27,478 nt of DNA. It comes from an uncultured Muribaculaceae bacterium (lineage in GTDB: Bacteria; Bacteroidota; Bacteroidia; Bacteroidales; Muribaculaceae). The notes below the pieces were generated by a model. It searched no databases, was not told the origin of the DNA, and worked only from the letters and a program-made list of their open reading frames with translations. Shown in pieces: positions 7,968 to 17,000 of this stretch; the stretch's first letter is position 1; each line of letters begins with the position of its first letter. The stretch covers positions 1 to 27,478 of the forward strand of contig CAJUAT010000037.1 of NCBI GenBank assembly GCA_910584525.1, read 5' to 3'. The translations under genes were made by a program, and so were the position numbers.

Positions 7968-9167
7968 ATGCAGCCAGGAAAAATGCAGTCAGAAAAATTC
8001 ATAGCCAAGAGCGACCCCACTCCCGATTCCATATTCGGCCATGGCTTCGCCGACGTAATAGGCCGTTACGACTGGGATGAGACCGCCCGTCTCGTCAGCG
8101 AAGCTACGGCCGATGATGTGAAACGCGTGCTGGCTAAGGCCGCCGCGAATGTCAAGCCGCTGTCGCCCGAGGAATTCGCCGTGCTGATATCGCCGGCCGC
8201 CGACCCTTTCCTCGAGCAGATGGCGCAGCTCAGCAACCATTTCACCAAAGAGCGTTTCGGAAACGTCGTATCAATGTACATCCCGATGTACGTCTCCAAT
8301 GCCTGCACCAACAAATGCGTGTACTGCGGTTTCAACCACGACAACAAGTATGAGCGCACCACGCTCACCATGGCGCAGGTGGAGGATGAATGCAAGGCTA
8401 TCAAGAAGCTCGGCCCTTTCGAGAATATCCTGATAGTGTCGGGAGAATATCCTGCACTCTGCGGCGTGGAGTATATGGAGAATGTGCTGAAAGTGTGCCG
8501 ACCCTATTTCCACAACATGACGCTGGAGATACAGCCTTTGAAATCGTCACAGTACGAGCGGCTGACACACGCCGGCCTCAACGGCGTGGTATGCTTTCAG
8601 GAGACATATCATCGCGAGAGCTATAAGAAGTATCATCCCCAGGGCATGAAGAGCATATATGACTGGCGACTCAACGGCTACGACCGCATGGGCGAGGCCG
8701 GCGTCCACAAGATAGGTCTCGGAGTACTCCTGGGGCTGGAGGACTGGCAGCCCGACACGGTGATGATGGCCCGACACCTGAGGTATCTGCAGAAGAAATA
8801 TTGGCGATCGCGTTTCTCGGTAAACTTCCCGCGCATGCGTCCGTCGGAGAGCGGATACCAGCCGAAGTCGATAATTTCCGACAGGGAGCTTGTGAAGCTC
8901 ACATGCGCCTTCCGGCTCTTCGACCATGACGTCGACATATCCTTCTCCACGCGGGAGGCTCCCGAATACCGCAACCATATCATCCCGTTGGGAGTGACAT
9001 CTATGAGTGCCGGGAGCAAGACAGAGCCGGGCGGCTATGTGTCCACGCCTACGGCGCTGGAGCAGTTTGAAGTGTCCGACGAGCGCTGTCCCGCCGACGT
9101 TTCCCGGGCCATCGCCGCCGCCGGCTACCAACCCGTCTGGAAAGACTGGGACAGCATCTTCGACTGA
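7968..9167 (+). CDS. thiH: 2-iminoacetate (dehydroglycine) synthase ThiH
   Basis: ThiH is a radical-SAM tyrosine lyase that makes dehydroglycine for ThiG, releasing p-cresol. The 399-residue protein has the cluster motif C-X3-C-X2-C as NACTNKCVYCGFNH (Cys113, Cys117, Cys120). It also has the ThiH-type segments ILIVSGEYPALCGVEYM, LEIQPL, FQETYHRESYKKYHPQG and LGVLLGLEDWQPD, and ends in a conserved VSTPTALEQFEVSDER region. Use of ThiH instead of the oxygen-dependent ThiO suits an anaerobe. An alternative in-frame ATG at 7983 would remove five residues; I cannot decide between them. It is the last gene of the operon in the window and is followed by a hairpin terminator. Confidence 0.95.
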   Translation: MQPGKMQSEKFIAKSDPTPDSIFGHGFADVIGRYDWDETARLVSEATADDVKRVLAKAAANVKPLSPEEFAVLISPAADPFLEQMAQLSNHFTKERFGNVVSMYIPMYVSNACTNKCVYCGFNHDNKYERTTLTMAQVEDECKAIKKLGPFENILIVSGEYPALCGVEYMENVLKVCRPYFHNMTLEIQPLKSSQYERLTHAGLNGVVCFQETYHRESYKKYHPQGMKSIYDWRLNGYDRMGEAGVHKIGLGVLLGLEDWQPDTVMMARHLRYLQKKYWRSRFSVNFPRMRPSESGYQPKSIISDRELVKLTCAFRLFDHDVDISFSTREAPEYRNHIIPLGVTSMSAGSKTEPGGYVSTPTALEQFEVSDERCPADVSRAIAAAGYQPVWKDWDSIFD

Positions 9168-9172
9168 TCCCT

Positions 9173-9200
9173 TTGCAATCGCATCGCAGTCGCATTGCAA
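9173..9200 (+). other. Small hairpin after thiH
   Basis: TTGCAAT (9173-9179) and ATTGCAA (9194-9200) are perfect inverted arms with a C/G-rich loop, six nucleotides after the thiH stop. There is no T-tract directly behind, so I treat it as an RNA 3'-end structure and not a terminator in its own right. Confidence 0.5.
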
Positions 9201-9216
9201 TTCTGACAAAATACAT

Positions 9217-9259
9217 CCCCGGAACAGAGGTATGCGAGACATTCGCTCCTGTTCCGGGG
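9217..9259. terminator. Bidirectional terminator between thiH and the ROK kinase
   Basis: CCCCGGAACAG (9217-9227) pairs perfectly with CTGTTCCGGGG (9249-9259). A smaller stem, GCGA/TCGC, can form inside the loop. On the plus strand it is followed by AATTATAAT and on the minus strand by ATGTATTTTGT. It sits between two convergent genes, 50 nt after thiH and 23 nt beyond the kinase stop. Confidence 0.75.
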
Positions 9260-9281
9260 AATTATAATGAGGTATATCTGA

Positions 9282-10313
9282 TTATTTGTCGGTGTCGACG
9301 GGGATGATTGTTGTGGAGTCGGCGGCGGAGGCTACGTTGGCTTCGTAGCGGTATTTTGCTTCCCAGCCGAGGGCCGATGCGCCGAGCACGGCGGCATCTC
9401 CATCCTTGAGTTCCGATACGAGTATCTTGCATTTGCCTCTGAAGATAGGCATCACGTTCTTCTCAAAAGCATCCTTGATGGGATTCATGAGAAGGTCGCC
9501 GCTCTTGGCAAGACCGCCGAAGAGCACTATTGCCTGCGGACTTGAGAAAGCCACGAAATCCGCAAGGGCTTCGCCAAGTATGGTTCCCGTGTAGTTGAAA
9601 ATGTCCTTGGCCAGTTTGTCGCCGGCGATAGCTGCATCGTAAACATCCTTGGAGGTAATGGCGTCTATGTCGAGGTCTCTCAGCAAGGAGGGCTCGGGAC
9701 GCAACTCTATGAACTCGCGTGCAGTGCGTGCCACGCCTGTAGCCGAGCAGTAAGCCTCAAGACATCCTGTGCGGCCACATCCGCATACACGTCCGTTGTG
9801 GCGTTTCACCACCACATGTCCCAGCTCGCCGGCAAAGCCGTCGCTGCCGTATACCAGCTGGCCATTGATCACTATGCCCGAGCCTACGCCCGTGCCAAGC
9901 GTGATCATGATGAAATCCTTCATCCCGCGGGCCGCGCCGTACGTCATCTCGCCCACTGCGGCGGCGTTCGCGTCGTTGGTTACGGCTACTGGTATGCCGC
10001 CGAACGCTTTGCTCACCTTCTCAGCCAACGGTATGATCGGTCCCCAAGGAAGGTTCGGCGGATTCAATATCTCTCCGGTGTAATAGTTGCCGTTCGGGGC
10101 CCCTATGCCGATGCCTTGTATCTGGTCCTCGAGTTCATTCACTTTTATCAGACGGGTAAGTCCCTCATGCAACTCGGCGATGTAATCATCGAAGTTGGCA
10201 TGCTTCTGAGTCTTCACAGAATCAGAGGCGATAACCTGACCACGCGCATTCACTATGCCGAACACCGTGTTGGTTCCGCCTATGTCTATGCCTACCACAT
10301 AAGGTTTGCTCAT
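9282..10313 (-). CDS. ROK-family glucokinase
   Basis: This is a 343-residue sugar kinase of the ROK family, probably cytoplasmic glucokinase. The ATP-binding loop GIDIGGTNT is at residues 8-16, the catalytic aspartate is in NDANAA (Asp114), and TLGTGVGSGIVING is near 138-151. The sugar-binding EXGH is ELGH (163-166) and the ROK zinc motif is VCGCGRTGCLEAY (Cys177, Cys179, Cys184). I chose the ATG at 10313, giving MSKPYVVGIDIGG; an in-frame ATG at 10361 would add 16 residues that run through the prs terminator hairpin. ROK kinases differ in substrate (glucose, ManNAc, GlcNAc, fructose), so glucose is the usual but unproven assignment. There is no sugar operon next to it, though a GH13 gene lies two genes upstream. 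Confidence 0.9.
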   Translation of the reverse strand: MSKPYVVGIDIGGTNTVFGIVNARGQVIASDSVKTQKHANFDDYIAELHEGLTRLIKVNELEDQIQGIGIGAPNGNYYTGEILNPPNLPWGPIIPLAEKVSKAFGGIPVAVTNDANAAAVGEMTYGAARGMKDFIMITLGTGVGSGIVINGQLVYGSDGFAGELGHVVVKRHNGRVCGCGRTGCLEAYCSATGVARTAREFIELRPEPSLLRDLDIDAITSKDVYDAAIAGDKLAKDIFNYTGTILGEALADFVAFSSPQAIVLFGGLAKSGDLLMNPIKDAFEKNVMPIFRGKCKILVSELKDGDAAVLGASALGWEAKYRYEANVASAADSTTIIPVDTDK

Positions 10314-10331
10314 AATATAAATAATTTTAAA

Positions 10332-10368
10332 CAGACAGATGGCAGAAGTATTTCCTGCCATCTGTCTG
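10332..10368 (-). terminator. Intrinsic terminator of prs
   Basis: CAGACAGATGGCAG (10332-10345) and CTGCCATCTGTCTG (10355-10368) form a perfect 14-bp stem with a 9-nt loop. Read on the minus strand, downstream of prs, the stem is followed by TTTAAAATTATTT. On the plus strand there is no T-tract, so it serves prs. It lies 36 nt past the prs stop and 18 nt before the kinase ATG. Confidence 0.8.
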
Positions 10369-10404
10369 CAGGTTAACAGAGTATTTTCTTAAGTCACCTG
10401 TCGA

Positions 10405-11349
10405 TTATTTGAACAGGTACTGCGATGAAATCGACTGATTGTTGTGGATACGGCGGATAGTATCGGCGAAGAGAGTAGCTACGGGAAGAATAGTGGCTTT
10501 GGGATTCTCCCTGATGTAAGGGATAGAATCGGTGAAAATGATTTCCTCGATACCGCAGTTAGCCACACGTTCCGTAGCGGGGTCAGACATCACGGCATGG
10601 CTGCAGAGAGCGCGGACGCTCTTGGCGCCGTAAGCGAGAAGGAGGTCGCTTGCCTTGGTGATGGTGCCGGCGGTATCCACGATGTCGTCGACGAGTATCA
10701 CGTTTTTGTTGGCCACTTCGCCGATCACGGTCATTTTCTCCACCACGTTGGCCTTGGCGCGTGTCTTGTGGCAGAGCACCAACGGCACGTCAAAGTACTT
10801 GGCATAACTGTTGGCACGCTTGGCGCCGCCTACGTCGGGAGAGGCTATAACCATATCGTCGAGACGCAGATTCTCTATGTAGGGTATGAATATCGACGAT
10901 GCGTAGAGATGGTCCACAGGCACATCGAAGAAGCCCTGTATCTGGTCGGCATGGAGGTCCATGGTGATGAGTCTGTTGATACCGGCCACACTGAGAAGGT
11001 CGGCCACAAGCTTGGCGGCTATCGACACTCTCGGCTTGTCCTTGCGGTCCTGACGCGCCCATCCGAAATAGGGAACCACTGCTATCACCGATGCAGCCGA
11101 TGCTCGCTTCGCCGCATCTATCATCAGCAACAGCTCCATAAGATTGTCGGACGTCGGGAATGTGGACTGTACAAGATACACTTCACTGCCGCGTATCGAC
11201 TCTTCAAAAGATACTTCAAACTCACCGTCGGCGAATCGCTCCCGGTTCATCTTGCCTAATTCTATGCCGAGTTCCTTGCAGATGCTCTCGCCAAGATACT
11301 TCGACGCTGTGCCCGCAAACACTTTTATCGGCCTCTGAGAATTGCTCAT
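10405..11349 (-). CDS. prs: Ribose-phosphate pyrophosphokinase
   Basis: This enzyme makes PRPP from ribose 5-phosphate and ATP for nucleotide, histidine and NAD synthesis. It is 314 residues with all class I motifs: an N-terminal VFAGTASKYLGESIC, PYFGWARQDRKDKPR (93-107), the divalent-cation site DLHADQIQGFF (131-141), the flexible loop KTRAKANVVEKM and the PRPP loop VDDIVDTAGTITKA (220-233). The start MSNSQRPIKVF at 11349 fits the family. The reading frame stays open back to an ATG at 11436, exactly four bases after a TAATTTTG promoter element, so a 29-residue N-terminal extension is possible. The gene is monocistronic, with its own promoter and a strong terminator. Confidence 0.95.
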   Translation of the reverse strand: MSNSQRPIKVFAGTASKYLGESICKELGIELGKMNRERFADGEFEVSFEESIRGSEVYLVQSTFPTSDNLMELLLMIDAAKRASAASVIAVVPYFGWARQDRKDKPRVSIAAKLVADLLSVAGINRLITMDLHADQIQGFFDVPVDHLYASSIFIPYIENLRLDDMVIASPDVGGAKRANSYAKYFDVPLVLCHKTRAKANVVEKMTVIGEVANKNVILVDDIVDTAGTITKASDLLLAYGAKSVRALCSHAVMSDPATERVANCGIEEIIFTDSIPYIRENPKATILPVATLFADTIRRIHNNQSISSQYLFK

Positions 11350-11391
11350 TGTTGGATATGGTAGTTTAGGTTGGATTTCTAACCTTTGAAC

Positions 11392-11431
11392 AGCCGTGAA
11401 ATATGTACATCCTATGTATTGCCCCACGGCT
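11392..11431 (-). other. Hairpin in the prs leader
   Basis: AGCCGTG (11392-11398) and CACGGCT (11425-11431) are perfect inverted arms around an A/T-rich loop, in the sequence between the prs promoter and the family-consensus prs start. It would form near the 5' end of the transcript, possibly influencing translation or stability. No known riboswitch class is recognised. Confidence 0.45.
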
Positions 11432-11440
11432 TTCATTGCA

Positions 11441-11472
11441 CAAAATTAAAATTTTTCGCCCATTATTGCAAA
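11441..11472 (-). promoter_or_regulatory. Promoter of prs
   Basis: On the minus strand TTTG (11472-11469) is followed by exactly 20 nt and TAATTTTG (11448-11441), a full match to the Bacteroidetes promoter pattern. The -33 element lies in the final codons of the upstream GH13 gene. The spacing places the start of transcription close to 11436, about 85 nt before the consensus prs ATG. Confidence 0.7.
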
Positions 11473-13169
11473 CGGCCTCCCGTTTTTTTCAACTTGATTT
11501 TTTTCAAAGGAAGGATAAGGGCTCCCTTCGGCGAGATGTTGAGTGATGTCGGCTTTCCTCTTTCCACGCGGAACTGATGTTGCAGCCCCCAGAGCAGGTC
11601 GTTCTCCTTATAGTCGCCCTCGGCTATCCCCGCCATGTCGAAACAGAGGTCCGGGATATTGATTCTGGCCGTCTGTGGCATGTCGGAGAAGTTCACAAGG
11701 AACAGAAGCGCCTCCTTGCCGGTATATCTCACGAAACTGTATAGACAGTGCGGGTTGAAACCCGGATTCTGAAGATTTACATACATGAGATCGAAAAACT
11801 CTCCCTCGCTTACGGCCTTCGACTTGTTGCACAACGTGAGCACTTTCCGGTAGAGGTTTCGGAGCCATTTCTCATGGGCGGTGAGCTTCGAGACGGAGCA
11901 GAGGCCGTTGTTGTACCATCGGCGCAGGGTGTCATAGCTCCAGTAGTCGAATATTGTGCTGCGGTTGTTGTCGCCGGCAAAGCCCTCGTTGTCGGTTGCC
12001 GGTTCGCCAAGTTCCTGACCATAATAGATCATGAATGGACCTTTGCCCATCATGGCGCTGACCACCAGGTAAGGCACAACCTTTGCCGGATCGCCGGCGA
12101 ATGCCTTGGAGGCAAACCTCACCTCGTCATGATTCTCGAGGAAATTGAGCATACAGTCGCCTATCCCCTCCACGGCCTGCCAGCGTCCTGTGAGCTGTGC
12201 AGCCGAATACCCTTCGCGCTCTATGCCTACAAGCGTGTCGTAAAGTCCTACCTTGTCGTAAAGATAGTCGAAGCCGCAGTAATGGATAAACTGTCGGTAA
12301 AGTGCCATGTCGTAGATCTCCCCTATGAATATCACGTGGGGATAATCGGCCTTGACCTGCGGTATGGCCCAGTGCCAGAACTCCTGCGGCACCATGAACA
12401 CCATGTCGCAACGGAAACCGTCGACACCCTTGGCAGCCCAGTACCTCAGTATGTGGAGCATACGCAGCCACGTGTCGGGTACAGGATCATAGTGGCCACG
12501 GCCGCTCCAGGGATCATAACCGTAATTGAGCTTTACCGTCTCATACCAGTCGGTCTTCTTGCAGAAGGCCGTGAAGCAGTCGTTGCCCGTGGCTTTGGCC
12601 GGGAACTCCACATATGGAGTGTCGCCCTCGGCATCCAGCGGAAACTCGGGCGAAAACTGCTGGTTGGTGATATAGTAATAATTGTTTGAAGGCGTGAAGA
12701 ACATCCCTATGGTGTCGCCGCTGCCGAAGTCGGTGATGCCGTCGGGAGCCGCGTCGGAATGATATATCCTGGCAGTATGGTTGGGCACGAAGTCTATGAT
12801 AACTTTGAGACCTTCGTCGTGCGACCTGTCGACGAGAAGCTGGAACTCCTCCATGCGTCGGTCGATGTCGCTGGCCAGCGACGGCGCAACATCATAGTAA
12901 TCCTTTATGGCATACGGCGACCCGGCCTCTCCCTTGACAACATTGGGGTTATCGGACGGTATGCCTGGAAATTCCGTCTTGGTGGCCATCTCCAGTATAC
13001 CGGTGTACCATACGTGAGTCACGCCGAGACCTTTGATGGATTTCAGCACCTTGCCGGTGATTTCATTCAGTTTGCCTGACCCGTTCTCCTTATACGTCCC
13101 GCCGGCGACGCATGTCGCGTTCATGTTGGTCATGATACGCGGAAACAGCTGATATATGATTGGCTTCAT
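11463..13169 (-). CDS. GH13 alpha-amylase-family glycoside hydrolase, cytoplasmic
   Basis: This is a 568-residue alpha-amylase-family enzyme acting on alpha-glucans. All four GH13 regions are visible: VIIDFVPNH (123-131), GVDGFRCDMV with nucleophile Asp255, IFIGEIYD with acid/base Glu284, and FLENHDEVR with Asp348. The chain begins MKPIIYQLFPR with no signal peptide or lipobox, so it should act inside the cell, on glycogen or imported maltodextrin, unlike the secreted SusG type. The C-terminal 100 residues resemble the beta-sandwich domain C. I cannot give the exact specificity (amylase, maltogenic or a related activity). It is downstream of the patatin gene (46 nt), possibly in the tamB transcript, and its last codons hold the prs -33 element. 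Confidence 0.9.
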   Translation of the reverse strand: MKPIIYQLFPRIMTNMNATCVAGGTYKENGSGKLNEITGKVLKSIKGLGVTHVWYTGILEMATKTEFPGIPSDNPNVVKGEAGSPYAIKDYYDVAPSLASDIDRRMEEFQLLVDRSHDEGLKVIIDFVPNHTARIYHSDAAPDGITDFGSGDTIGMFFTPSNNYYYITNQQFSPEFPLDAEGDTPYVEFPAKATGNDCFTAFCKKTDWYETVKLNYGYDPWSGRGHYDPVPDTWLRMLHILRYWAAKGVDGFRCDMVFMVPQEFWHWAIPQVKADYPHVIFIGEIYDMALYRQFIHYCGFDYLYDKVGLYDTLVGIEREGYSAAQLTGRWQAVEGIGDCMLNFLENHDEVRFASKAFAGDPAKVVPYLVVSAMMGKGPFMIYYGQELGEPATDNEGFAGDNNRSTIFDYWSYDTLRRWYNNGLCSVSKLTAHEKWLRNLYRKVLTLCNKSKAVSEGEFFDLMYVNLQNPGFNPHCLYSFVRYTGKEALLFLVNFSDMPQTARINIPDLCFDMAGIAEGDYKENDLLWGLQHQFRVERGKPTSLNISPKGALILPLKKIKLKKTGGRLQ

Positions 13170-13215
13170 TCCTTTTCAGTATATGTTTTGTTCATTAAGT
13201 TTCTGTTTTTGCAAA

Positions 13216-14031
13216 TCACTTGCCGCCATGCTGCATCTCGTCGAGCACGCGGCAGGCGGCCTCATAACCGAGATTGATATTCTTGTTGAGGGTTGAGAGA
13301 TCGAACACCTTGGTCTGCGACAGCTCGCGCGGCTTTATCACATAATCGCATATGCTCATGTCGTGGATTACGTTGGCTTTCATGCCGAGGTTGAAACTGC
13401 GCATCGCTATGTCGATGATCGAGTTCTTGTACTTGTATTTTCTGTCAAGCGGAGAGCAGTTTGAGCCGATCAGCAGATCGCAATCCTCCCTTATTGCCCA
13501 TGCCGGGAGATTATGCAGCACCCCCCCGTCGACATAATATTCGCCATTAATCCTGACGGGCTTGAAAATTACCGGCATGCTGCACGACGCCAGCACACGC
13601 GGAACTATCTCCCCCTTGCGCCATCCTACCTGCGTGCCCCGCGTAAGATTGGTGGCGCAAACTATGGTCGGAATTTTCATCTCTTCAAGGTATTTCACGG
13701 GGAGCCATGAGTCAAGCAGCTTGCCGAATTTGGTGAGCTTGAAGATGCCATCCTTGGGCACCGCCCATTCGGTATAGTCGCCGAATTTATTGAACTCCAT
13801 GAAACATTCCCTGATATCGAGAGGCGAAAGGCCGGCGCCATATAGCACGGCAGCAATGGATCCCGCCGACACCCCCGACATGATGTCGGGCCGGATGCCG
13901 AACTCCTCCATGGCCATCATGACGCCGATATGAGAGAAACCCTTCGCTCCTCCTCCTCCGAACGCTATGCCTATGCTACGCTTGCGGCGAAGCCCTATCT
14001 GACCTATTATGGAATCTATATTCAATTGCAT
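13216..14031 (-). CDS. Patatin-like phospholipase / serine hydrolase
   Basis: This is a 271-residue patatin-fold lipid acyl hydrolase. The oxyanion loop is GGGGAKG (25-31), the nucleophile elbow is GVSAG with Ser55, and the catalytic-dyad aspartate is in YVDGG (Asp168). There is no clear signal peptide or beta-barrel domain, so it resembles the RssA-like cytoplasmic class more than PlpD-type secreted proteins. The ATG at 14031 follows the tamB stop (14033-14035) with one nucleotide between, so translation is probably coupled. Neighbourhood with TamB hints at a role in membrane lipid turnover, but the substrate cannot be told from sequence. Confidence 0.9.
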   Translation of the reverse strand: MQLNIDSIIGQIGLRRKRSIGIAFGGGGAKGFSHIGVMMAMEEFGIRPDIMSGVSAGSIAAVLYGAGLSPLDIRECFMEFNKFGDYTEWAVPKDGIFKLTKFGKLLDSWLPVKYLEEMKIPTIVCATNLTRGTQVGWRKGEIVPRVLASCSMPVIFKPVRINGEYYVDGGVLHNLPAWAIREDCDLLIGSNCSPLDRKYKYKNSIIDIAMRSFNLGMKANVIHDMSICDYVIKPRELSQTKVFDLSTLNKNINLGYEAACRVLDEMQHGGK

Positions 14032-14032
14032 C

Positions 14033-17000
14033 TCAAAAGGTTATTGTGCCCTTTTTGGGGGCTGTCACGGAGTCGCGGCGCACGGGTACGGCAGTGACCG
14101 TATCGGCAGGCTCCTTTTTCTTATCCTTCTTTTTCCGCTTGTGCTTCAGGAAGGCAAACGGATCGTCGAAGTCTTTCCGGTATATTATTCCCACGCCCTG
14201 GGTTGTCAACGCCGACTTCAGGTAATAGTAAGCATCGTTGAAATGGTTGTAGGCCTTGAGTCGCAACTGTCCGTTGCGGGAGAGGAGATACTCTATGTCG
14301 AAGTCGCCTATGAACGTTGACTGAGACACGCTGCGGTCGCGATAACCGAGGTTGCCGTTGATGATGAGCCTGTTGTCGAAAAGCTGCGACGACAAGGCAA
14401 GGTCAACCTCCATGTCGGAGAAGTCGTTGCGGTCGGATTTGAACGAGGGGCTCAGGGTGAACTTGTCTGTTACCTGAGAGAGGACGTTGGCCACCTGCGA
14501 CGACAGCGTGGAAGATGCCACGGAAACCAGCTCTCCGTCGGTACCGCCGGCAAACTGGGGAGTGTAGAAACGGTTCAGGGCCAAAAGATAGAGCACCTGC
14601 TGCTGGAGCATCTCCTCGGAGGATATGATGCTTCTCACCTTGCGTTCCACATCGGAAGTCATGGTAGGCAGCGAGAGGTCGAAGGAAATGTCGGGGGCCT
14701 GGAGTTGTCCCGACACTTTCAGCAGAGCCTCCACAGGCACCGAGCTGCGGTTGAGGTCTCGGTCGGTGGCAAAGCTTTTGTCAAGGTCGGTAAGATTGGT
14801 GTTGACCCTGTAGGCCGCCGTGAGGTCGAGGATGCCCTGCATCGGGTCGCCGTTGAACGATATGGTGCTCCCCCGCCGTATGGTGAAATCACGCAGGATG
14901 ATGTCCTGGAAACTGAACCTGTACTTGCCCTGGTTCAGCGTATAGCGGCCATACATGTCGAGATTGTCGGTGAAGGTGTTGTAATGCATCCTCATGGCTC
15001 CCGAACCCGTGGCCGTGATTTTGTCGCCGGCTGCCGGGTCCATCACCACGTTCATGTTGATATCAGGCGTGATGTTGACAGCCATATCCATCTCGAACAC
15101 ACTCGGGTCGCCCGTCTCCTCGTCGGCTTTTTGGTTTTTGTACTTCTCCTCGAACTCTTCCTCTATGGTAAGCTCACGTTCCGTCTTCCCCTTGTCGGTG
15201 AATGTCAGGAAATTATACTCCTGTGCCGTCAGGGTCTCATCCATGGCGAAGGTGAAATCGGAGCCTTTCTCCGTAGTGGCGTTGACGCTGAACATCGTGT
15301 AGCCCGGACGCCCCGTGATATATCCGGCGCCACTGGCGAAGACATGACCCCAATACAGTGGATTCTGCCTCGAATCGGTATCCAGTGCCAGTATCCTGTT
15401 GATATCCCTGAGCCGAAGGTCAACCACCGCATTGTGGAAATAGTCATGGCGTACTGTGCCCTCGAACAAGGCACTGTTGCCGTAACGGTCGTAAACCCTG
15501 AAGCCGGGAACGCTTATGCAGTCTTTGTAAAAATATACCGAGTCGGAACCATGATATGTCACATTCGTGAACCCCACTTTCACCGAGGCTTCATCGGCAT
15601 AAGCCTTACCCGTCATGGTTATGTCCTTGAATGTACCGTAGAGCGTGAGCTGGCCGGAGCCCTCTCCCTGCACATCGTCAAGAATGTTCGACAGGAAGGG
15701 TTGTATCAGCGCTATGTTTATTTTGTCGGCATCGAAATTGATGGCCAGCGAGTCGCGTGTCACGAATATATTGCCGTCGACTGTGGTATGATTTCCCCGG
15801 CCATTGTCAATATCGGCTTCGATGCGGACCGATTTGTCGGCGTTTTCCCAACGGCCGTAAAGGTCGGCGCTCCCCACATTGGCATAGTTGTAGCTGAAGT
15901 CGGTGGCATGCAGGTCACGGGTCTCCAGATAGGGCGTCTTGCTGAAAATCTCCGACGCCAGCGCCTTGCCACTGACCATACCTCCGAACGTCACATAATT
16001 GATGTTCAGCGTATTGAAGATGTACGCCAGATCTATGTCGGAAAGCGTCACGGTGATGGTATCGCCCGGGAGGTCCGACGCGCTGCCGTCGATATGGATG
16101 TACTGGTTGCCGTTGCCTATCCTGAGATTGTCTATGTCGAGGAGCTTGCCGGTAAGTTCGGCTCGCGCAGGCGACATGCCCCAGTGCGCCCCGTTGACCA
16201 CTATGTCGGCATCATTGAAAGAGAACAAATAGGAATCCTTCCCTTCGTCGTTATTTACGATCTGCATTCCCAGGTCGACATATCCGCCGTCGGCACCATT
16301 CTCGAAGCTCCATTTCAACATGGCGTCAACGCCGTTATCCCTTGCCTCGGCGTTTATGCCGGCCTCTATATACCCCTTCTTGCCGGGGAATTTGCCGCCT
16401 GCGTCGATGTCGATACCCTTGTTGCGGCTCGCTCGGGCCTTGAGGCTGATTCCCTTCCAGAGCTTGTTGCCCTTGAGAATATAAGGAGCATCCACATTGG
16501 CGGTAATCACATTGTTATCTCCGGTACCGAAAAGGCGCACGGGTGCGCCGGGAGTCACTGGCACTCCCAAGGCATCGTACAGTTCCGGGGCATCCTTGAC
16601 GGTTAGGCTGTATGAGAAGTCGGCCGGGGCAAGCTCCTTGCCTGCCGGCGCCTTCACATATGCGGGCAATGCCTCGGCGAGTATGCCCGTGACCATCGCC
16701 GGCATCTCGCTGAAACGGAACTGCCCCTCCACTTCTGCATCCACGGCGTCACTGTCGAGCACCAGCGTCTTGCGCTCGCTGTCGCCGCTGACCATCAGTC
16801 CTAATGTCCGGAGTCTCCATTCTTTGGTGGCCGACTTCACGTCTATGCCGTCAAGCCGCACGCTACCCGTAAGATTGTCCACATTGCTTCCGTGAACATC
16901 GGCGTTGATGCCGCCAATTCCTAAGGATGACACATATTTCGATCCGAGGCCGAGCGCGGCAAGATCCAGATGCCCTATCTTTCCTGCGAGATTCAGCGCC

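Noticed and set aside
10314..10361. N-terminal extension of the ROK kinase starting at 10361.
   Set aside because: The extra codons translate the prs terminator hairpin; MSKPYVVGIDIGG at 10313 fits the family start.
14705..16606. 633-codon open frame on the plus strand opposite tamB.
   Set aside because: It is the antisense shadow of the tamB coding region, rich in His, Val and Arg with no recognisable domains; the tamB frame is longer and has clear family features.
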